Shown piece after piece: positions 9,299 to 17,300 of a stretch of 64,000 nt of DNA (positions are counted from its first letter, which is position 1; the number at the start of each line of letters is the position of its first letter). Where the stretch lies: contig NZ_LVCF01000001.1 in assembly GCF_001594145.1 (NCBI RefSeq), positions 124,001-188,000 on the forward strand, in the 5' to 3' direction. The translations under genes were made by a program, and so were the position numbers. This DNA is from Branchiibius sp. NY16-3462-2. Lineage in GTDB: Bacteria; Actinomycetota; Actinomycetes; Actinomycetales; Dermatophilaceae. The notes under the pieces are model-generated. The model was not told the DNA's origin. It saw only the letters and a list, made by a program, of their open reading frames with translations, and searched no databases.

Positions 9299-10956
9299 GC
9301 TTGGCGACGACCGCCGTTCGAGGTGCAGGTGTCTCTCTAGCTGCCCAGCTAGCGCGCCTACTCCTCCAGGTGGGTTCACTCGTTGTTCTCGCGCGGCTGC
9401 TCAGCCCAGAGGATTTCGGTCTAGTGGCCATGGTGACTGCGATCACCGGCGTCGCAGAACTGATCCGGGACTTTGGTTTGTCATCCGCCGCGATCCAGGC
9501 CACGGAACTGAGCGACGACGAACGCACCAACCTGCTTTGGATCAACACAGGCATCGGGGCGGCGTGCGCTGTTGTCGTCGCCTGCTCCGCGCCGCTATTG
9601 GTCGCTCTATACGGCAACCCTAAGGTGGGACCAATCGTCCTTGTTCTTGCGGGGTTGTTCGTCATTAGCGGATTCAATACCCAGTTCTGGGCAAACCTGA
9701 GCCGAAGCCTTCGTTTTAACGCGCTCGCCCTGACTGGCATCACTGCCCAAACGGTTGCGGTCTGTACATCAATCACCATGGCCTTGCTGGGTTTCGGTTA
9801 CTGGTCGATCGTGGGGCAACAGTCGGCTCTGGTGATTACTTCGTGTGTAATGAATGTCTTTCAATCCCGCTGGCGGCCGGGGCTTTATCGCCGCGCCGTG
9901 TCGGTGCGACGATTTTTTCGGTTCGGCGGTGGCGTGCTTGGCGTCCAACTTCTCGGCTACGCCACCAACAACGTCGACAGCATCGCGCTCGGGGCCGTAT
10001 GGGGAGCGGGCCTGGTGGGTCTCTACAGCAGGGCTTACCAACTAATGATGGTTCCGATGCAGCAGATCAACGACACCATGGCCCGCGTGACGTTGCCGGT
10101 GCTGTCACGCGTTCACGAGCAGCAGGCCGTCTATGTGCGGTACATCCAGGGGTCTCAACTCATCGGGTGCTATTTCCTGGCGACATGCTTTGCGATGGCG
10201 GCAGGAATGGCGCATCCGCTCGTTCTGACGCTGTTCGGCGCCCGATGGGACGCGGTCACCCCAATCTTCATTGCGATCGCCATCGGCGGAATGTTTAGGG
10301 GTATTGGCCAGGTGTCCTACTGGATGTTCCTGTCGCGGGGCAAGACTGGGGAGCAACTTCGGCTTTTCTTGGTGTTGGGTCCGCTCATGGTGGTGCTGCT
10401 GCTTGCCGGCCTGCCGTGGGGCCCGATCGGTGTAGCGATAGGTCACTCCGTGGGGCACCTGACGTACTGGCTCGTCTCGCTCTGGCGAGCGGGTGACGTG
10501 GTTGGCGTTCCCCGTGCGCCGTTGTTCTGGCAAGCCACCCGCTCGATCTTCCTGGTGTCCGGACCCGCCGGATTAGCGGCAGCAGGCGGCCAACTCGTGG
10601 TTGCCTCACCACTCGCCCAGATCGGCCTGGGGCTCGTGTTCAGCGCTGCGTATTTGATCGCCATCACCACCTTCTCACCCACCGAACGACGCAATGTCCA
10701 GATGATCACCGATCGCCTGGGGCTAGCACGCTTACTACGCCGCGGACGTTCCACCGGACCGGCTCCAGAGCCCCAGCCTGCGCCTTTCGATCCTCTGATA
10801 CTCCTGGATCCTGAGTCCCCACAGACCACTCAGCAGACCGACCCCGCGAGCCAACTCGCACTGCGCGTGAACACGGAGGGGCCAATCACCGGCGATGACG
10901 CCCCGCACGGCACGAACCGCGGCTCGCACCACGATGGCCACCCCTCGAATAGTTAG
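9295..10956 (+). CDS. Wzx-like oligosaccharide flippase (polysaccharide transporter family)
   Basis: 553 residues. The start MSLATTAVRGAGVSLAAQLARL, the phrase LLSPEDFGLVAMVTA and the segment DFGLSSAAIQ are standard for the MOP-superfamily flippases that move lipid-linked repeat units across the membrane. About 12-14 membrane segments are visible up to roughly residue 460. The final ~90 residues are a hydrophilic, Pro/Thr/Gln-rich tail (for example EPQPAPFDPL) and are not part of the usual fold. That tail is encoded in the 222 bp that overlap the convergent glycosyltransferase gene. The ATG overlaps the polymerase stop by 4 bp. Confidence 0.9.
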   Translation: MSLATTAVRGAGVSLAAQLARLLLQVGSLVVLARLLSPEDFGLVAMVTAITGVAELIRDFGLSSAAIQATELSDDERTNLLWINTGIGAACAVVVACSAPLLVALYGNPKVGPIVLVLAGLFVISGFNTQFWANLSRSLRFNALALTGITAQTVAVCTSITMALLGFGYWSIVGQQSALVITSCVMNVFQSRWRPGLYRRAVSVRRFFRFGGGVLGVQLLGYATNNVDSIALGAVWGAGLVGLYSRAYQLMMVPMQQINDTMARVTLPVLSRVHEQQAVYVRYIQGSQLIGCYFLATCFAMAAGMAHPLVLTLFGARWDAVTPIFIAIAIGGMFRGIGQVSYWMFLSRGKTGEQLRLFLVLGPLMVVLLLAGLPWGPIGVAIGHSVGHLTYWLVSLWRAGDVVGVPRAPLFWQATRSIFLVSGPAGLAAAGGQLVVASPLAQIGLGLVFSAAYLIAITTFSPTERRNVQMITDRLGLARLLRRGRSTGPAPEPQPAPFDPLILLDPESPQTTQQTDPASQLALRVNTEGPITGDDAPHGTNRGSHHDGHPSNS

Positions 10957-11748
10957 CTTCACACGCACGCTGACTCGCTGGGCCGCCGTGTCAGCAATGT
11001 CCAACTGGATGCGGCCCCACGTGTTGGCCGCACTTCGGATCCGGCGACGCACCCACGCGGGAGTCGCCCGCTCGGGGGGTACTAGCTCAATGACCTCTGC
11101 GGAATCCTCCCAGCGAATTTGCTCGCCCTGGCGGACCAGTTCATAGGTCAGACGAGTGTCTTCCCCAAGTGTCAAATCAAAGGTCCCCGCGTTGAACCTA
11201 ACGTCCATTCGGCGGAGAACCCGTAGATCAAGGAGGAGGTTGTTCGTTGCAGCACCTCGCATGAGTTTGCCGCTCGCTAGAACCCTGCGCTCGAAGTGGC
11301 CCGACGCGATCACCCAGCGGTCGACCGGCCCCTCAAAGCAAGAAACGACCGGCCCGGTAACCGCAGCGCACTGATACTTCTGCCAGGCAGCAAGCAGGTT
11401 GGCCAACCAGTCTTGCGCTGGGATCTCGTCGTCGTCAATGAACGCCAAGAGGTCGAAGTTCACGGATTCGACCAAAGCCCTGTTGCGCGCAGCCGCGATG
11501 CCCGGCCGTGGTTCGTGGACGTAGCGCACCGCCTCCCCGGACCATTCAGCAACGATCGACTTAGCGGACGCGTCAGGGTCGTTGTCAACAACCAGCACGT
11601 GAGCCGCGAGCTCGGCATGGGACAGCTGCTCGAGAAGGGCGGGGATGATGCGAGAGATTCCCTCGGGCCGACGATACGTCAGAACGGCGACGACAACACG
11701 TTCACTCATGGCGGCATCGTCGTCCGGGGCGGGTGGTCGATCGGTCAC
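10735..11748 (-). CDS. Family 2 glycosyltransferase
   Basis: 337 residues with a GT-A fold. VVVAVLTYRRPEGISRIIPALLEQ opens the domain, VVDNDPDAS forms the nucleotide-sugar site and LLAFIDDDEIP carries the metal-binding DDD motif. The acceptor region follows with GEDTRLTYELVRQGEQIRWE. The start GTG at 11748 has GAGGAG 9 nt upstream; an internal ATG at 11709 lacks one. The C-terminal part resembles the truncated transferase at the start of the window. It overlaps the flippase 3' end tail-to-tail by 222 bp. Donor and acceptor are unknown. Confidence 0.88.
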   Translation of the reverse strand: MTDRPPAPDDDAAMSERVVVAVLTYRRPEGISRIIPALLEQLSHAELAAHVLVVDNDPDASAKSIVAEWSGEAVRYVHEPRPGIAAARNRALVESVNFDLLAFIDDDEIPAQDWLANLLAAWQKYQCAAVTGPVVSCFEGPVDRWVIASGHFERRVLASGKLMRGAATNNLLLDLRVLRRMDVRFNAGTFDLTLGEDTRLTYELVRQGEQIRWEDSAEVIELVPPERATPAWVRRRIRSAANTWGRIQLDIADTAAQRVSVRVKLTIRGVAIVVRAAVRAVRGVIAGDWPLRVHAQCELARGVGLLSGLWGLRIQEYQRIERRRLGLWSRSGGTSAA

Positions 11749-11927
11749 GGGGTAACACTCCTCTTAGACGGTGCGGCAACCGGCCAGTTCTCGCCGTGGT
11801 CGGTCGCGTCACGATTCGACGGGCGAGATCAGCGCCCACGACGCGAGTACCATGAAAAATACCTCGCGGCTCAACCTCGGCTCGCCTGAACCGGTTCCGC
11901 GGTCTATCGACTTTGAGGAGATGTCCG

Positions 11928-13388
11928 GTGGATCTGTCTGCTGCCGTTCGCACTCTGCGGAAGCGTTGGCAGTTGCTGTCGTTGCTCGCACTACTCGGCG
12001 TCGCTCTCGCGGCGGCCATCACTACACAAATCCCCGCGGTCTACGCAAGCAAGGTGACCTTTTACGTGGCGACGCCCCCGTCGACCACGTCCTCGCTCTT
12101 CGACGCAAGCCAGTTCGGCACACAACGCGTGAATTCCTACGTCAAGTTGCTTAGCAGCGATGAACTTGCCGCGCGGATTGTTGCCGATCAGCATCTGACT
12201 GATGATCCGCACCAGCTGGCGACTCGCATTAGCGGCACCGCCGACCTGAACACCGTTCTGATGACCGCCCAGGCCACCGGAGATTCCCCCGCCCACGCGC
12301 AGCAACTCGCCGCGGGCATCAAAGTGGCTATGCCGCCCTTGGTCCAAGACCTCGACGTTACCCCAGCATCGAAGACCCCCTCGGTTGATTTGACCGTGGT
12401 GACCGGGCCCACGCCGGCCATCCAGATCGCCCCCAATAAGAAGGTCAACTACGGACTGGGCCTTCTGCTGGGGTTAGGAGTAGGCATCGCGTGGGCGCTG
12501 TTGAGAGAACTGACCGATACCTCCGTGAAGTCGACCGCTCAGCTGAGCGAGGTCTCCGGGCAAGCAGTGTTGGGCACAGCAAGCTTGGCCGCGAAGGGGG
12601 CCAGCCCTCTAATGCCGGATAACGACGGATACAACCCGTTGACCGAAGAGATACGGCAGATACGAACCAACCTGCAGTTTGTAAATGTGGACCGCCCGCC
12701 TCGAGTGATTGCGGTCTCATCCGCAGTCAGCGGTGACGGGAAAACCACGATGTCGGTGGACTTGGCTGCTGCGTTCGGCGAAACCGGACAACGAACTCTG
12801 CTGGTGGATGCAGACCTTCGCAGGGGGCGCGTGGCCGAATACCTAAAGATCGACGGCAGCATCGGCCTGTCTGATGTACTTGCCAACCGAATCGGGCTGG
12901 ATGACGTACTGACCGAGACCCCAGCACATCTGTGGGTGCTCCCATCCGGAACCGTTCCACCCAATCCTGTGGAGTTGCTCGATAGTCGCCATATGACCAG
13001 CGTCATTCAGGACCTGGCCGATCGATTCGACGTTGTCATCATTGACACCCCGCCTGTCATCCCGGTGACCGACGGCGTGGTCGTCGCCAGTAAATGCGAC
13101 GGTGTGATCCTCGTGGCGCGTCACGGTGTGACGAAGCGCGCGCAGATCGCGCAAGCAACCTCGGCAATCAACGCTGTGCGGGCGCAGTGCATCGGATGGA
13201 TCCTGAACCAGGTCCCCCGCACCCGCAAGGACCGTAGCTACTACTCCTACGCTTCTACCAACCCGACGCGACACGCGGACCACCTAACGGACAAAACCGA
13301 ACATGCTTCGAAAGGTGTTACCGCTGCCCCGGATCGGCCGACGCAGGACGCAGGACCCGTGGGAAAGGGGTCGAAAGGCAGCTCCTAA
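11928..13388 (+). CDS. Wzz-type chain-length protein fused to BY-kinase (CpsD/CapB family)
   Basis: 486 residues. A Wzz-like domain with membrane segments near residues 16-36 and 173-192 flanks an external loop. A cytoplasmic P-loop kinase follows: Walker A SSAVSGDGKTT near 264, Walker A' LLVDADLRRGR and Walker B VVIIDTPPV. A short tyrosine cluster, RSYYSYAS, near the C-terminus is the probable autophosphorylation site. Such proteins set polymer length and control Wzy-dependent export through phosphorylation cycles. The GTG at 11928 was chosen because GAGGAG ends 7 nt upstream; the earlier TTG has no such site. It is divergent from the glycosyltransferase gene. Confidence 0.93.
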   Translation: MDLSAAVRTLRKRWQLLSLLALLGVALAAAITTQIPAVYASKVTFYVATPPSTTSSLFDASQFGTQRVNSYVKLLSSDELAARIVADQHLTDDPHQLATRISGTADLNTVLMTAQATGDSPAHAQQLAAGIKVAMPPLVQDLDVTPASKTPSVDLTVVTGPTPAIQIAPNKKVNYGLGLLLGLGVGIAWALLRELTDTSVKSTAQLSEVSGQAVLGTASLAAKGASPLMPDNDGYNPLTEEIRQIRTNLQFVNVDRPPRVIAVSSAVSGDGKTTMSVDLAAAFGETGQRTLLVDADLRRGRVAEYLKIDGSIGLSDVLANRIGLDDVLTETPAHLWVLPSGTVPPNPVELLDSRHMTSVIQDLADRFDVVIIDTPPVIPVTDGVVVASKCDGVILVARHGVTKRAQIAQATSAINAVRAQCIGWILNQVPRTRKDRSYYSYASTNPTRHADHLTDKTEHASKGVTAAPDRPTQDAGPVGKGSKGSS

Positions 13389-13443
13389 GGGAGAACCGTT
13401 CGCTGGATTCATGTAACCCGGCTCGATTCTGATCAAGCCGACC

Positions 13444-13449
13444 TACAGT
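13444..13449 (+). promoter_or_regulatory. Putative -10 element (TACAGT) for a leaderless transcript
   Basis: TACAGT fits TANNNT and ends 6 nt before the lipoprotein ATG at 13456, which has no ribosome site. No convincing -35 is seen. Confidence 0.35.
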
Positions 13450-13455
13450 GAACCC

Positions 13456-14130
13456 ATGTATCTGTCACGTGCGCGATTCGACGCTGCGCACCGTCGTACC
13501 CTGCTCATTCTCACGACGTCTTTGCTCGCCGTCACCGCGTTATCCGCCTGCAGTTCCGGCGGCTCGGGAGCAACGGGGAGCGCAACGCTCCCGTCCGCAA
13601 CACAGACGAGTACCAAGCCGTCCGACGGCCAGGCGACCTCCCAAGGGTCGACTTCCGCGACCGGCGGCGTCGCGCCCAGCGCTTCAACATCTCCCGCTAG
13701 CACATCGCACGCACCAGCGCCCTCTGGCACTCAGCCGCCGGGCAGTACTGCTCCGATCACCAGTACGGCGACGTTCGGCGGAAAAATTACTGGGCAGATC
13801 GACAAGATCGCCACCGTCACCGCATCCGGCTCCGGGTCTGGCCAGACGAAGGGCCCAGGGCTCGCTATTACCGTCACGGTGCACAACGGCTCGTCCGCTC
13901 CCATCAGTTTGGATTCCGCCGTCGTCAACCTCGCGGTCGGAACCGCCCAAACTCCAGGCGATCCGGCCGACGGACCCCCAGCAAAGCCGTTCAGCGGCTC
14001 AGTCAAGCCCGGCGCCTCTGCGACGGGGGTTTATGTGTTTCGCGTGGACCAGACCAGTGGGCCGGTAGCGGTCACCGTCAGTTACTCGCCCACCGCGCCG
14101 GCCGTCACCTTCACCGGAACAAGCCCGTAA
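13456..14130 (+). CDS. Putative secreted lipoprotein with Ig-like (DUF4352-like) domain
   Basis: 224 residues. An N-terminal hydrophobic stretch ends in the lipobox LSAC (residues 28-31), so it should be cleaved and lipidated. Residues 32-105 are a low-complexity Ser/Thr/Gly/Pro linker. The C-terminal ~110 residues form a beta-rich module with GPGLAITVTVHNGSSAPISL and FSGSVKPGASATGVYVFRV, reminiscent of the DUF4352 fold; this is a weak match made by eye. It sits between the BY-kinase and the giant PKD protein, so a cell-envelope accessory role in exopolysaccharide display is possible. No catalytic motif is seen. Confidence 0.7.
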   Translation: MYLSRARFDAAHRRTLLILTTSLLAVTALSACSSGGSGATGSATLPSATQTSTKPSDGQATSQGSTSATGGVAPSASTSPASTSHAPAPSGTQPPGSTAPITSTATFGGKITGQIDKIATVTASGSGSGQTKGPGLAITVTVHNGSSAPISLDSAVVNLAVGTAQTPGDPADGPPAKPFSGSVKPGASATGVYVFRVDQTSGPVAVTVSYSPTAPAVTFTGTSP

Positions 14131-14344
14131 CGGGACAGCCCCGAAGTTGCACGCGCTCGGTCCTCGCGCAACATGCGCCTATACCGGGCTTTACATCCGC
14201 ATACAAGAAACCGCTCCGAACAGTTTCGACCAATTTCGCCATTTTGGTCATCAGGGCCCATGGTCACGTCTTAGACTCTCCGATGGGCAACTCCTTACTG
14301 TTGCCTGACGCGATTTTTACCATTACTTGACCCAGGGGGCACTT

Positions 14345-17300
14345 GTGCTTCGATCGTTCGGTGTCCCCGGACCCACGGCTTCGGCAACCACTCACAGTCG
14401 CGGGCGGGCGGTGCGTAGGCACATCACGCGGATCGCGGCCGCGACCGTCGCCATCCTCATAGCTGCGATGCTCGTGCCGCTGACCGTCGCGCACGCCGAC
14501 ACAAGTCCGATCGCCGATCGTTCAGCAAGCTTGGTTACCGCCGACTCATTACCCACAGCCCAGATGAACGGCATCGGTTGGGCACAGGTGGTTTCGGGTG
14601 ACACCGTCTTCGTGGGCGGCAAGTTCACTAGTGCACGGCCCGCTGGTGCGGCAGCCGGCACCAACGAGACCACGCGCAACAACCTGATGGCCTACTCAAT
14701 CAGCACCGGCGTCATGACCTCGTGGAACCCCAACGCGAACGGCCAGGTTTTGGCAATGGCACTGTCCCCCGACGGTAGCCGCCTCTACGTCGCCGGAAGC
14801 TTCACCACCATCGGAGGACAGACCGCCAATCGGATCGCTGCGCTTGATCCGGCAACGGGTGCTCTCATCACTTCCTTCAATGTGACCGCCGATGCGCAGG
14901 TCACTTCACTTGCTGTGACTAACTCAACGGTCTACTTCGGCGGCATCTTCTCGACGGTCAACAAGACGGCCCGCAGTCGGGTTGCCGCCGTGTCAGCTAG
15001 CACCGGCGCACTTCTTCCCTGGAATCCCAGCGCAGACGCCAAGGTCTACTCAATGACCATGAACCCGGCTAAGAGCCTGGTCATCGTGGGCGGCTCGTTC
15101 GACCAGATCGGTGGCCAAAGCGCAACCGGTTTGGCAGCCCTCGACCCGACGACCGGGGCCAAAGTGTACTGGGCCGCGACTGACACGGTGACCGCGTGGG
15201 GTGTGACGACCCAAGGCGGTGCAGCGATCTACAGCTTGAGCACCGACGGCACGAACGTCTACGGCACCGCGTACAACTACTACGGCTACGGCAACTTGGA
15301 AGGCACCTTTTCTGCTGATGGCAACACCGGTGCCATCAACTGGGTAGAGGACTGCCACGGCGACACCTATGGCGTCTTCGCCAACGATGCCGCGGTCTAC
15401 ACGGTGAGCCATGCGCACTACTGCGGCAACATCGGCGGTTTCCCCCAAAGCGACCCGTGGTCAACCAACATGCGGCACGCCCTCGCCTTCACCAAGCAGG
15501 CAACCGGGACTATCGCTCATGAAACGTTGGGTTACCACGACTGGTACGGCACAGCCTCACCGTCGCTGATCAACTGGTTTCCGGACCTTGCGGTTGGCAA
15601 CCTTACGGGCCAAACACAGGCTGCCTGGGCAATCAACGGCAACTCCAATTATGTCGTGGTGACCGGGGAGTTCCCCAGCATCAACGGCGGCGCGCAGGCC
15701 GGCCTCGGCCGGTTTGGTGTGCCATCCAAGTCGACCAATAAACAGGGACCTCGACTTGGGGGCACCTACTGGACGCCGACCGTTACGGCCCTCTCCAACA
15801 CGATTAGCCGAGTCTCGATACCCTCGAACTGGGACCGCGACAACTCCTCCCTGACGTATTCCGTGATCCGCGGCGGCAAGGTGGTGTACACCACCACTGC
15901 CAACTCGGAGTTCTGGAACAGGCCCACTGTCAGCTTCATGGACACCGGCCTCACCGCGGGTCAGACCTACAGTTACTACATCAGGGCCGCTGATCCAGAC
16001 GGCAACCTCAACTACTCGCAGACCGTCTCGGTCACGATGCCTACCAACATGGCGACAAGTGCCTACCTGATGGACGTCCTGAATGATGGCGCGTCCGACT
16101 ACTGGCGCCTCGGAGAGTCCAGCGGCACGACGGCGGCGGACTCTGCGGGTTCGCTTCCCATGACAGCCAGCGGTGCGACCCAAGGCGCGTCGGGTGCATT
16201 GCTGAACGACAGCAACACGGCATACAGCTTCGACGGATCGAGCGGTTCCTTCGCTTCGACCCAGACGGCCATCACCGGCTCGAACCTGTTCACCGAGGAG
16301 GTGTGGTTCAAGACCACCAGCACCGGTGGCGGCAAGATCATGGGCTTCGGCAGTTCCAGTACGGGCACCAGCTCGAGCTACGACCGGCACATCTACATGA
16401 GCCCCAACGGTCAGGTGACCTTCGGCGTGTACAACGGCACTACGTCGACCATCACCTCACCGAAGGCATACAACGACGGCACCTGGCACCAGGCGGTGGC
16501 GAGTCTGTCCTCGGCAGGTATGGCGTTCTACCTTGACGGTAAGAAGATCGGCACCCGAACTGATGTCACGGCCGGTCAGCCGTACAGCGGCTACTGGCGT
16601 ATCGGCGGTGACTCGATCGGTGGTTGGCCCGGCAACGGCAACAACAACTTTGCCGGGAGCATCGACGAAGCCGCCGTGTACCCAACGGCCCTGACGCCGG
16701 CGCAGATCCAGCAGCACTACACCGACAGCGGCAGGACTCTGCCCACCTCCACGGCGCCGAGCGACGCCTATGGCAAGGCGGTCTTCAACGACCACCCGGA
16801 TGTCTATTACCGAATGACTGACACGACGACCACAGCGAAGGACGTGTCGGGCAACGGGAACGACGGCCTGTACAGCGGTAGCTACACCCAAGGCGCCGCA
16901 GGGTCACCCACTGGTGGCGGCACCGGTGTCTCGTTCGACGGCTCGAGCGGCACGCTGGGTTCCGCGGGTCCAGTCGTCGGCCCCTCGACCTACACCGAGG
17001 AGTCGTGGTTCAAGACCACCACGACGGCCGGCGGCAAGATCATGGGCTTCGGCGACCGGCAGACCGGCAACAGCGGTAACTACGACCGCCACGTCTACAT
17101 GCAGCCCTCGGGTCAGTTGTCCTTCGGCACCTGGACTGGCCAGACCAACCTGGCCACCAGCAATGCAACCTACAACGACGGCAACTGGCACTATGTCGTC
17201 GCAACCCAGGGCTCGGATGGTATGAGCCTGTACGTCGACGGCGCCCTTGTCGCCACCAACCCACAGACGAGTCAGCAGGCCTACAACGGATACTGGCGTG

